DNA from: Paracoccaceae bacterium
GTDB taxonomy: Bacteria > Pseudomonadota > Alphaproteobacteria > Rhodobacterales > Rhodobacteraceae
Length of the DNA: 64,000 nt
Direction: 5' to 3'
Assembly: GCA_014872815.1 (NCBI GenBank)
Contig: WKFK01000008.1
Location: 178,534-242,533 of the forward strand
The notes beneath the pieces are model-generated. The model was not told where the DNA came from and searched no databases. It saw nothing but the letters and a program-made list of their open reading frames with translations. The translations under genes and the position numbers were made by a program. Below are positions 50,199 through 59,252 of this stretch, one piece after another (positions within the stretch are counted from its first letter, which is position 1; each line of letters opens with the position of its first letter).

Positions 50199-51929
50199 AT
50201 GACTGGTGACAAGAAACGGTCTTTTGGGGTGTCGATCATGGGGCGGCTGTTGCTGCCGATTGTCGCCTGTATTTTGGTGTCCTTCATTGCGACCACCGTA
50301 TTTTGGGTGAGTAAGCAGAGCAACACGTTGATCAAGGCGTTCGAGAGTGAACTTGCCCTGTCGCAGACCTTTGTCGCGCCGCCAGTGGCCGCGGCCGTGT
50401 GGGACTTCAACACCGATGGTGCCGAAGGGGCGATCGCGGGTGTGACGCAGATGGAGAACGCGCTGTTTGCTAAGGTTTTTGTGGATGGTGAGCAGTTCGC
50501 GGAAGTGGCTGTGGAAGGCGCAGATCAAACCGGATGGGAAGAAGGCATCGCCGAGATCCTGGCGATGGAAGAGGCCGAAGCGCGGTTTGAAGCCAACCAT
50601 GTGGCTTATGTGAAGTTCCCAATCCATCACTCCGACGGCTCGGTGGTCGCGGTGATGGTTATGGGCTTCTATGACGGCGTCATTGCAGCGGTGGTGAACG
50701 AGCTTTACATGCAATCTTTGATTGCTGTGGCGGCGATTTGCCTGATTATGTCGGGTATCGTGTATTATGCCGCGGCGGGTGTGACCCGTCCGTTGGCAGC
50801 GATTGTGGCGCGGATTTCGGCATTGCGTGAAGGTGACACAGCAAGCGAGGTGCCGTCGACTGATCGTAAGGACGAATTGGGTCGATTGGCACGCGCGGTT
50901 CTGGAATTTGTGGAAACCATCAAGGCCAACAAGGCGATGGAAGACCAAGCGCAAGAGACTGCGCGCGAGCAATCTGAGGTGGTGAACGAATTGGCGGATG
51001 GTTTGAACCATCTGGCGCAGGGGCAATTGAGCCACCGTATCACCACGGAATTCAGCAGTGACTATGAGATGCTGCGGGCCGACTTCAACAAGACAGCCGA
51101 GGCGCTGGACGATGTGATTGGCCGTGTGTTGGGCACAATTTCGCAGATCGAAGACGAAACCGGCGAAATGGCGGAGGGCACCCAGAACCTTGCCAAGCGG
51201 ACCGAAGCGCAGGCGGCGACTCTGGAAGAGACTGCTGCGGCCATTGGCTCCATCACGGACAGTGTGCAGGCCGCGTCTAATCAGACCAAGTCTGTAGAAA
51301 ACACCGTGGATGCGACCAAATCCGAGGCGTTGCGCGGCGGAGAGATTGTGAAGTCCGCAATGGAAGCGATGCATGATATCAAAGAAAGCTCCGGCAAAAT
51401 CAGCGAGATCAACCGGGTGATCGAAGATATTTCCTTCCAAACCAACCTATTGGCGCTTAACGCCGGGGTTGAGGCGGCGCGGGCCGGGGACAGCGGGCGC
51501 GGGTTTGCTGTGGTGGCTTCTGAAGTGCGCTCTTTGGCATTGCGCTCTGCCACCAGCGCCCATGAGATCAAAGAGCTGATTGATACCTCTTCCGAACAGG
51601 TGGAAGTGGGCGCGGAGCTTGTGGATCAGGCCGGAAAGGCAATCGAAGAGATCATCACCAAGATCCAAGACGTGAGTAAACTGGCGGTGCAAATCGCAGA
51701 TAGCTCGCGTGATCAGGCCACAGCTATCACGGAGATCAACTCCGGTGTTATGGACCTAGACCGAGTCACCCAACAGAACGCGAGCCTTGTAGATAGATCC
51801 AGCGAGCAGGGACGTGCGTTGCAGAAAGCGGCAAGCGAGCTGGCTGAGCTTGTTGCAAGCTTCCGTCCCTCTTCCGTAGGTGGCGCGCCGGCCGTGGACT
51901 ATGAAGAGGAATACCGTCACTCTGCCTGA
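50199..51929 (+). CDS. Methyl-accepting chemotaxis protein
   Basis: Two TM segments, HAMP-like region, MCP signalling hairpin EINRVIEDISFQTNLLALNAGVEAARAGDSGRGFAVVASEVRSLA. Confidence 0.93.
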   Translation: MTGDKKRSFGVSIMGRLLLPIVACILVSFIATTVFWVSKQSNTLIKAFESELALSQTFVAPPVAAAVWDFNTDGAEGAIAGVTQMENALFAKVFVDGEQFAEVAVEGADQTGWEEGIAEILAMEEAEARFEANHVAYVKFPIHHSDGSVVAVMVMGFYDGVIAAVVNELYMQSLIAVAAICLIMSGIVYYAAAGVTRPLAAIVARISALREGDTASEVPSTDRKDELGRLARAVLEFVETIKANKAMEDQAQETAREQSEVVNELADGLNHLAQGQLSHRITTEFSSDYEMLRADFNKTAEALDDVIGRVLGTISQIEDETGEMAEGTQNLAKRTEAQAATLEETAAAIGSITDSVQAASNQTKSVENTVDATKSEALRGGEIVKSAMEAMHDIKESSGKISEINRVIEDISFQTNLLALNAGVEAARAGDSGRGFAVVASEVRSLALRSATSAHEIKELIDTSSEQVEVGAELVDQAGKAIEEIITKIQDVSKLAVQIADSSRDQATAITEINSGVMDLDRVTQQNASLVDRSSEQGRALQKAASELAELVASFRPSSVGGAPAVDYEEEYRHSA

Positions 51930-51956
51930 GGCGGGTGCCCAAGACATGCAAAACCT

Positions 51957-51990
51957 GGCCGGAACGCAGCAATGTGTTTCGGCCTTTTCT
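51957..51990 (+). terminator. Terminator after MCP gene
   Basis: GGCCGGAAC...GTTTCGGCCTTTTCTTTTT. Confidence 0.7.
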
Positions 51991-52093
51991 TTTTGCAAGC
52001 AGACCCAAGGTCGGCGTGGTGTTTAAGCGGTTTTTACCAAATCGGCGCAGAATGAACGGGGGTATGGCGTGGGAGCTTGAGAAAGGACTTGTT

Positions 52094-52207
52094 ATGCATA
52101 AACGTGTTCTGATGTTTGCGACCCTGACCCTTTTGGCGGTGTCGACCATGGCGGCCACTGGTTCTGCGCACAGGGGTTTCTCGGTGTCAGATCACTTCGA
52201 TTTCTGA
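52094..52207 (+). CDS. Small (37 aa) signal-peptide-like ORF
   Basis: MHKRVLMFATLTLLAVSTMAATGSAHRGFSVSDHFDF with upstream AAAGGA. Confidence 0.4.
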   Translation: MHKRVLMFATLTLLAVSTMAATGSAHRGFSVSDHFDF

Positions 52208-52245
52208 GGCTGGCCCCGCGGAAGAGCTGGCGCTTAAGGCGTTGA

Positions 52246-53010
52246 CTACTCCGGGTCCAGGCCTGCTGAAAGCGTTTGCAGCGGTGTGAAACTCATGTGA
52301 CCAACGTAGGCTGTGGCTGAGGCGCCATCCGGTGCCAGACCCGCCCAATTCTGCACGCTTTTATCGGCGGCCCAGAGGTTTGCGAACAAATAGCCGGGCT
52401 CTTTGGGGAGCGTGGTCTCGTCTTCGGTGATCTCAAACACGAGCTTCCCGTCGGCATACCAGCGCAGTCGATCCGGGTGCCAGTCAAAAGCGTAGGCGCG
52501 AGGACGGTCCGCCGCGTCAAACCCCAAGGGGATCTGGCGGCTCTGCAGCACGCCATCCACAAACCAGGCCACCTGCATGCGGGTTGTGTCCTGGCCCAGA
52601 AATTCGATGTCTATTTCGTCATGCTGCGTGCCATAGTGCGGACCGGTATAGGTGAAGAACCCGGTGATAATCCCGGGGCCCTTGGCAGGGTGGAGCAAGG
52701 CTTCGTAGCGGCCATAATGGCTCTGGGTGTCGCGGCGCACAGAGGCGCCGACAAAGCGGTTCTCGGCACCGGTTTGCGGGGTAAGAGAGAGGTGCAGCCC
52801 TTGCTCAAATTTGAGGTTGGCGCGGCTCCAATCCGTATCGAACGCCGGATGGCTGAAGCGATAGTTGGCAATGTGCCACCCTTGGTCGGGGGCGGTTAGG
52901 AATTGCTCCGAATATCCGTGAATTTGGTTAGACATCACCGGTGCGGCTGTGAACATCGCCAGAGCGAGTCCCAAACGCCAAACGCGATTGGGTAAGTGTA
53001 AACGTCCCAT
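52246..53010 (-). CDS. Glycoside hydrolase family 16 (beta-glucanase/ExoK-like)
   Basis: Signal peptide; catalytic HDEIDIEFLGQDTTRMQ (ExDxxE). Confidence 0.92.
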   Translation of the reverse strand: MGRLHLPNRVWRLGLALAMFTAAPVMSNQIHGYSEQFLTAPDQGWHIANYRFSHPAFDTDWSRANLKFEQGLHLSLTPQTGAENRFVGASVRRDTQSHYGRYEALLHPAKGPGIITGFFTYTGPHYGTQHDEIDIEFLGQDTTRMQVAWFVDGVLQSRQIPLGFDAADRPRAYAFDWHPDRLRWYADGKLVFEITEDETTLPKEPGYLFANLWAADKSVQNWAGLAPDGASATAYVGHMSFTPLQTLSAGLDPE

Positions 53011-53152
53011 CAGGCCCCCACCCGATTAAGGTTAATGGCGGTCTGCCATACCTCTGTGAACTACCAATGAGGGTAGGAGAGCAAGACTAATTTGGGAAGT
53101 TGGTTAATGCGGTGACTTGGTTAATAAGTGCGCGACCGCAGGTGCACACATC

Positions 53153-53686
53153 CTAGGGTGGACAGGTCTTTGCCTGAATTTCCACACGTCGGTTCAGTGG
53201 CGAGGTGCTGGGAATACCTTGTAGAGGGGCGGCTTCGCCCTCTGACAGCACGTCGCGCAGCCGTGTTGGGTCCTTTAACCCGCTGCGCAGGGCGTTGGCT
53301 ACGGTGTCAGCCCGTTCGCGGGCCAGGGCTTTGTTGGCGGCGTCCCCGCCGCTGCTGTCGGAGTGACCGATCAGCCGCAAGCAGGCGTTTTGCATGACGG
53401 TGGTGTCCAAAACCGTCAGGAGCACTGCAATTTGCACTTGTGCGTCATCATTAAGGTCCGCCCCGCCTTGAGGAAAGAAGATATGGCTTTCGAGCATTTC
53501 CTCAGACAGGCCTGTGGTGGTCTTTGGCGGGGGGGCGGAGGGCATGACGCAGCGCTCTGGGGTCACGCCGTAGACCTCCTGTGCCCGGGCACAGAGCGCT
53601 GTGTCATCCAACGCCATAGCACCGGAAGGGGGCGACAGGATCAGACCGAGGATCAGAAGGGGGAAAGACCGGTTCACAACACTCAT
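53153..53686 (-). CDS. OmpA-family (OmpA C-terminal-like) protein
   Basis: LRLIGHSDSSGGDAANKALARERADTVANAL...NRRVEI. Confidence 0.85.
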   Translation of the reverse strand: MSVVNRSFPLLILGLILSPPSGAMALDDTALCARAQEVYGVTPERCVMPSAPPPKTTTGLSEEMLESHIFFPQGGADLNDDAQVQIAVLLTVLDTTVMQNACLRLIGHSDSSGGDAANKALARERADTVANALRSGLKDPTRLRDVLSEGEAAPLQGIPSTSPLNRRVEIQAKTCPP

Positions 53687-53774
53687 AACAACACTCCTTA
53701 CTGGGACAGGTTACCGCCAAATCTTTGCCAAGTGATGAATAAAAGGGGAACAAAGTAAAAACAAAGAGACAATT

Positions 53775-53789
53775 GTTCATTATTTGTTC
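53775..53789 (+). promoter_or_regulatory. Candidate alphaproteobacterial LexA box GTTC-N7-GTTC
   Basis: GTTC ATTATTT GTTC in the divergent ompA/acyltransferase promoter region. Confidence 0.35.
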
Positions 53790-53828
53790 ATGTTCGGGTG
53801 CGACGCTAGAGGCACTGAGTGTTTGGTA

Positions 53829-54980
53829 ATGGTGAACTGCATGGTTGCAGATGGTCCAGAAGCGGGGCGACATGCCTGGATTGACGCGTTGCGGTTGTGC
53901 GCAGGCGTTTCCATGGTTGGATTGCATGTGACAGCGGATGCCCATGGGCAACCGTTTCCCGACGCGGACCCGGCGGCGCGCTTGGCGCCAATGTTGCTGC
54001 GCGCGCTGCTGTATACGGCCCGTACGGAACTGTTCCTGATGATCTCAGTGATGTTGCTGCTGATTGCGTTGGCGCGGCGGCCGCGGGGCTACGGCACAGT
54101 GATGGCGCAACAAGCGCGGCGGCTTTTGATCCCGTTTGTGTTTTGGACGCTGTTTTATGCGCTGTTTAACCTGCTAAAGTCCGCGGCTTTTGGCTACCAA
54201 GCGCATGTTTGGGCTGCGCTGGGGCAGCCGGGCACCTGGGCAGGGTATCTCCTGCTGGGCGATGTGAAATACCACATGCATTTTATTCCGACCCTGTTTG
54301 CGTTGCTGCTGTTTTTTCCTTTGTTCCAAGTGGCAGAGCGGCATCCGGTGTTAGGAGGCGCGGTGCTTGTTGGGTTGATTGCTAAACAATGGCTGGACCC
54401 GATGGTTTATGCCGCATTCTGGGGAACGGAGGCGCTTGGCTACGTTGTGCGCGGCGTCAAAGTTCTTAGCTATTTAGGCTATGGGTTGGCCGCAGGATCC
54501 GTGGTGGGGATTTGGCGCCAGACCACCTCTGCACAGCGTGCGAGGTGGTTTGGCCCAATTGGGGTCGCTGTTTGCGTGTTGTTTGCGCTGAAACTGAAGG
54601 TGACTGGCCAAGTTGTGGCGCAAGGCCAATGGATTTTTGATGATCCCCTTGGCTATTGGGCAGATTATCTGATGCCGCTCTCGCTTTTGCTTTTGGCCCT
54701 GTGTCTGGCGCAAAAAGCCTGGCCAAGCTGGGTTTCAGATGCCGCCAAATACGCCTTCGGCCTGTATCTCTGTCATCCCATCTTTCTCGATATTGCAGAG
54801 ATGTTTTTGGCAGAGCGTGCTTTGACGCCAAGCCAGTCTGTGGTTGCCGAGCTGGGCTGGACCTTACCCACAACGGTCCTGTTTGTCTGGGGGCTAAGCC
54901 GCAGCAGTTTGACAGCGTGGATGGTCGGGTTGGGCCCGCTGCCACGCGCTGGATGGCAGCGCCATCCTCAAAACATATGA
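53829..54980 (+). CDS. Acyltransferase 3 family membrane protein
   Basis: RHAWIDALRLCAGVSMVGLHV start and multiple TM segments; start codon uncertain (53784/53829/53841). Confidence 0.85.
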   Translation: MVNCMVADGPEAGRHAWIDALRLCAGVSMVGLHVTADAHGQPFPDADPAARLAPMLLRALLYTARTELFLMISVMLLLIALARRPRGYGTVMAQQARRLLIPFVFWTLFYALFNLLKSAAFGYQAHVWAALGQPGTWAGYLLLGDVKYHMHFIPTLFALLLFFPLFQVAERHPVLGGAVLVGLIAKQWLDPMVYAAFWGTEALGYVVRGVKVLSYLGYGLAAGSVVGIWRQTTSAQRARWFGPIGVAVCVLFALKLKVTGQVVAQGQWIFDDPLGYWADYLMPLSLLLLALCLAQKAWPSWVSDAAKYAFGLYLCHPIFLDIAEMFLAERALTPSQSVVAELGWTLPTTVLFVWGLSRSSLTAWMVGLGPLPRAGWQRHPQNI

Positions 54981-56515
54981 GTCCGTTTCAGTTCAAGGAG
55001 ACCACGATGCTTACGCAGTCCGAAGATGTTGGTATGATTTCCATTCTTAAGATCGCAACTGCTTGTCTGACGTCGGCGGATTACGCAGATTTGCAGGCGG
55101 CGCAAGCCCGATGCCTTGAGCGCGGACGATCCGCAATGCTCGTGGATTTGAGCGCTGTGCGTCGTATGTCGCGCTCTGGCTTGGCGGCTTTGGTAGAGTT
55201 CCAAAGTGAGGCACCCGCAGAGATGGCTGTCGGTTTTTGGGGGGCATCGGAGCGGGTCAAACACCATATCGCGCAGTGCCCTTTGGCCGGATTGCTTACG
55301 CTCTTTGCGACCCGCGAGGCCGCGCTTGCGGCCCCCAGGTTTCGGCAACGTCAGCTGGCAGGAGTCAAGGCGGTGCTGTTGGTGGCAGGCACGGGGTCTC
55401 GGATGGGGCCACTGAGTCAGGATACGCCCAAACCATTGCTTGATTTCCTGGGGCGACCGGTGATTGACCACGTCATGCGCCATTTGAGTGGGTTTGGCAT
55501 TCGCGACTTTATTCTAAACCCCGGGCATCTTGCGCCGCAGTTTCACGCCCAAATTCAAACTTCGGCCCTGCGCAGTGTGCAGTTTTCAAACGAAGGCCAC
55601 TGGCTAGGGGGGCAGTGGATTGCGCAACCGATAGGGTCAGCGTCCACGTTGCGGCAGCTGCAGATCGGTGGCAGTGCCTTTGATCAGGACTTTCTGGTGC
55701 TCTGTGGGGATGCGGTGACCAATATTGATGTGGCGGACCTTTTGGCGCGGCATCAAGCACGCGGGGCAGATGTGACCATCGCGGCGCAGAAGGTCCCACG
55801 CGATCAGGTGCAAAAATATGGGATAATTGATGCTGATCGTACCGGTCGAGTGCGACGGTTTGTGGAAAAACCGGCTCCAGACGCGGCCCCGTCCCGGTTG
55901 GCAAGTACTGGAATCTATGCGATTTCTCCCCGCGCATTGGATTACATCCCTGTCGCACCAGATCAGGACATTGCCGTACATTTGCTGCCCGCTCTGTTGC
56001 GCGCCGGACGGTCTCTACACGTCTATGAAAGGCCATTTAGTTGGGTCGACATTGGATGCGGGCGCGACTATTTCGCTGGCCTGTCAAAGGGATTGCGGGG
56101 GCTTATTCCTGCGTTGGTGCCGCAGGCGCGTGAAATCCGCCGCCATGTTTGGGCTGCTGATGGGGCTCAAGTCTCCCCGCGTGCGGTGATCGTTGGACCG
56201 GCTTTTATTGGTCCGGAAGCCATCATTGAGGCGGGCGCAAAATTGGACGGACCGGTTGTGGTGGGCGCGCGTGCGCGCATTTGCACACGCAGTCTTGTGC
56301 GGCGCTCAGTGATTTGTCCCGAGACACGGGTCGCGTCGGGCACGTGGGTGGACGATATGATTGTGGCACCAGACTGGGCGTTTGATCATCGATTGGCGAT
56401 CGCAGCGCCGCAGTCAACATGCCCCATGGAAGGGGTCGATCGGGCACCTCTGCGTCCAGAGGCGTCGCTGTTATGTGAACGCGCGCCAAAGCCAGTGCAG
56501 TGGGGGCGCGCGTGA
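54977..56515 (+). CDS. STAS-domain / nucleotidyltransferase / left-handed-beta-helix fusion protein
   Basis: N-terminal STAS-like region (LVDLSAVRRMSRSGLAALVEF); then VKAVLLVAGTGSRMGPLSQDTPKPLLDFLGRPVIDH; C-terminal hexapeptide-like repeats. Confidence 0.8.
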   Translation: MSPFQFKETTMLTQSEDVGMISILKIATACLTSADYADLQAAQARCLERGRSAMLVDLSAVRRMSRSGLAALVEFQSEAPAEMAVGFWGASERVKHHIAQCPLAGLLTLFATREAALAAPRFRQRQLAGVKAVLLVAGTGSRMGPLSQDTPKPLLDFLGRPVIDHVMRHLSGFGIRDFILNPGHLAPQFHAQIQTSALRSVQFSNEGHWLGGQWIAQPIGSASTLRQLQIGGSAFDQDFLVLCGDAVTNIDVADLLARHQARGADVTIAAQKVPRDQVQKYGIIDADRTGRVRRFVEKPAPDAAPSRLASTGIYAISPRALDYIPVAPDQDIAVHLLPALLRAGRSLHVYERPFSWVDIGCGRDYFAGLSKGLRGLIPALVPQAREIRRHVWAADGAQVSPRAVIVGPAFIGPEAIIEAGAKLDGPVVVGARARICTRSLVRRSVICPETRVASGTWVDDMIVAPDWAFDHRLAIAAPQSTCPMEGVDRAPLRPEASLLCERAPKPVQWGRA

Positions 56516-57360
56516 TGGTGTATCCGGTATGGGGACCGTGGACCACAAGGTTTGCTGTGGGGCTGCGCACCGGAATTAGGGTGCTGACCCTATGGGGAGC
56601 CACAGTGTTTGCTGTATCGCTCCCTGCATTGGGGCAGGCAAATACAACGGGCTCAATGGTGCCAGCGCAAGATCGCTTTTGGATTCTGTGGGAAAAGGTA
56701 AGTTTTGTTGGGCACCATTGCCCAGGTGGCCCGCAGTGTCAGGAAAAACGCCAATATGCCAGTCGACCTTTGGACACAGACAACACAGGATTTATCTACC
56801 GCCTGTTTGGTCTGCGAGATGGTGCGCAACGCGGAGCCCCTTGGCCACAGGACCATCCCGACGCTCCGGTGATTTGTCAAAGAAACCAAGCTGCGCTCAG
56901 CCTGGGCTTTGATCCAGCTGCCTTGCCGCGGTCAGAAAAGGGCGAGGTTCTCAGAGGGATCGACAAGCTGTACCTTGATCTTACAACGCTCAAAGCGCCA
57001 CCTGGATTTTCTGACACGTTTGGCGCGGGCCTGCAGGCTGAATTTGTTTCCCGACTGAAGGCGGCCGGAATACAGGTGGTGCCCAAAGAGGCTTTGCATT
57101 TGGTGGCCGGGCAGCCGACACTGAACGTGTATTTCTCTTTTACCGACCCGGATGAACTGTGCACCTACAGCTATTCTGTATTTGCCAGCCTGTCTCAGGA
57201 AGTTTTGCTGTCACGTGACCTGCGTATCAAGGTCGTCGCCGGGGTGTGGTCTTACTCAACAGGGTCGACGGCAAAGGATCATGTCGGGGATGAAACTCAA
57301 GCAATTTTGCGCGTTGTGGACGCCTTTGTGCGCGATCATCAGTATGTGAATGCGCGCTAA
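56515..57360 (+). CDS. Hypothetical exported protein in EPS-type operon
   Basis: TGATG coupling to the upstream gene; hydrophobic N-terminus; no family recognised. Confidence 0.65.
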   Translation: MVYPVWGPWTTRFAVGLRTGIRVLTLWGATVFAVSLPALGQANTTGSMVPAQDRFWILWEKVSFVGHHCPGGPQCQEKRQYASRPLDTDNTGFIYRLFGLRDGAQRGAPWPQDHPDAPVICQRNQAALSLGFDPAALPRSEKGEVLRGIDKLYLDLTTLKAPPGFSDTFGAGLQAEFVSRLKAAGIQVVPKEALHLVAGQPTLNVYFSFTDPDELCTYSYSVFASLSQEVLLSRDLRIKVVAGVWSYSTGSTAKDHVGDETQAILRVVDAFVRDHQYVNAR

Positions 57361-57389
57361 GTTACAGATTTTGTGGAGTTATCCTGCCG

Positions 57390-59252
57390 ATGACAAAGCC
57401 GTATTTTGAGGCATTTACAGATCGAAAGCCGCCTTTTTTTGCACCGCTCAGCCCTGGCCGCCGCATGGCCTGGCATTTTTTGGCCGGAAGCAGCGTCGCC
57501 GCCGCGACATCGTATTTGTACTGGCGCTGGACGCAGGCCCTAAATCCCGAAGCCTGGATGTTTTCTGTGGTTGTCGCCTTAGCGGAAACTCTGTTTTTTC
57601 TGGGCAGTCTGCTGTTTTATTTTGACATTTGGGACGAAGGAGACACGCAGCCCGGAACTGTGTCCGATGTGACCGACACCTTGGCGGTATCGGGGGATCA
57701 CGTGACGGTGGACGTATTGATCACCACCTGTGATGAACCCTTGGACGTTGTCAGGCCGTCTTTGGAGGCGGCTGCCGCAGTAGATGTGCCCCAAAATGTC
57801 CGGTTGAGACTTTATCTATTGGATGATGGCAACCGGCCAGACATGGCAAAAGAGGCCGCGCAACGCGGCATCGGGTATTTCGCGCGCCAGGATAACGCTG
57901 GCTTTAAGGCGGGAAATCTTCGGCATGCGTTGTTGCGGACCTCTGGCGACTTTTTTGTCATTTGCGATGCGGATACGCGGCTTTTGCCAACGTTTTTAGA
58001 GCACACGTTGGGATATTTTGCCGATCCGAAAGTGGCTTGGGTGCAAACACCGCATTGGTTTTATGATCTGCCAGAAGGGGAAACATGGGCGCAGTGGCTG
58101 CGGCGAAAGCTCGGGTGGCTTTTGGGGGGGAGTGTTTCGAAAAGCTCCAGAGGGTTGAAACTGGGCGCTCAGATGTTGTCTTGGATCAGTGGCAGGTCGC
58201 ATGTCGGGCACGACCCATTTAAGAGCGACCCCAGCATTTTCTTTGATGTGATTCAGCGACGACGCAATCGGCATAACGCGTCTTTTTGCTGTGGGGCGGC
58301 CTCTATTCATCGGCGCGAAGCTGTGTTTGCGGCCGCGATTGCCAAGAAAGCCAAGGACGTGGACAAACTCGCGGCGCAGAGCGGCCTGTCTGCGGCGCAG
58401 TGCGCGGCCACGCTCCCGCTTCAACCTTACCGGTTTCATGTGTCTGAGGACTTGTATACGTCCATTTTGATGCATGAGGATGGCTCTGCCGGGTGGCGGT
58501 CCGTGTATCACCCTCAGGTTGAGGCCAAAATGCTGTCGCCGTGGAGTTTGTCTGCCTGGGCCGCGCAAAGGCTGAAGTATGCCGGGGGCACGTTTGACAT
58601 TGCGGTTTGGGACAATCCCCTTTGGCGATCCGGTCTCAGCTGGCGGCAAAAGCTGCATTATGGGGCCACATTCTGGTCCTATCTCAGCGGGCTTTGGGCG
58701 CCGGTGTTGCTGTTGGCTCCGGTGGTGTCGTTGGTGACGGGCTTGGCCCCGGTTGCGGCATACTCCGGTGAGTTTTTTCAGAGATTTTTGCCGGCGGTTG
58801 TGCTGAGTGAGTTGGCTGTCATGGTGGCTTGCAAGGGGTATGGCGTTTCGGCGGGGCGCATCCTGGCGGTGTTGGGATTGCCGATACAGATGCGGGCGCT
58901 CTATTGCGTGTTGCGTCGGCGCAAGCCGCACTTTGCCCCAACCCCCAAACTGCCCGGACAGCAGCAAGAAAGTGCGCTACGCTATATTTTGCCTCATGTT
59001 GTGATGATGTCTGCCATGACAGGCGCTGCCGGTTTTGGGATTTGGCACACGGCCATTGGGACGCCGGGATTTAGCGCGGCGTTGCTTTGGGTCAATCTGT
59101 TTTGGCTGTTTGTAAATATGACGATTTTGATGCGTGCGGTTCAGATGGCACGATGGAGCCCGCCCGCGCAACCGGCGGATTTGGCGCCGCAAAACACTGT
59201 TTCTTATTCACCCTTGGAGGTCGGGCATGTTTCAAAGAACCAACCAGTCTGA
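57390..59252 (+). CDS. Glycosyltransferase family 2, cellulose-synthase-like
   Basis: YLLDDGNRPD, CDADTRLLPTFLEHTLGYF, FHVSEDLYTSILMHEDG, AAQRLKYAGG; C-terminal TM block. Confidence 0.92.
   Translation: MTKPYFEAFTDRKPPFFAPLSPGRRMAWHFLAGSSVAAATSYLYWRWTQALNPEAWMFSVVVALAETLFFLGSLLFYFDIWDEGDTQPGTVSDVTDTLAVSGDHVTVDVLITTCDEPLDVVRPSLEAAAAVDVPQNVRLRLYLLDDGNRPDMAKEAAQRGIGYFARQDNAGFKAGNLRHALLRTSGDFFVICDADTRLLPTFLEHTLGYFADPKVAWVQTPHWFYDLPEGETWAQWLRRKLGWLLGGSVSKSSRGLKLGAQMLSWISGRSHVGHDPFKSDPSIFFDVIQRRRNRHNASFCCGAASIHRREAVFAAAIAKKAKDVDKLAAQSGLSAAQCAATLPLQPYRFHVSEDLYTSILMHEDGSAGWRSVYHPQVEAKMLSPWSLSAWAAQRLKYAGGTFDIAVWDNPLWRSGLSWRQKLHYGATFWSYLSGLWAPVLLLAPVVSLVTGLAPVAAYSGEFFQRFLPAVVLSELAVMVACKGYGVSAGRILAVLGLPIQMRALYCVLRRRKPHFAPTPKLPGQQQESALRYILPHVVMMSAMTGAAGFGIWHTAIGTPGFSAALLWVNLFWLFVNMTILMRAVQMARWSPPAQPADLAPQNTVSYSPLEVGHVSKNQPV

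Noticed and set aside
50199-51929. MCP as evidence of a nearby chemotaxis/flagellar cluster
   Set aside because: No che or flagellar genes in the window; it is an isolated receptor.
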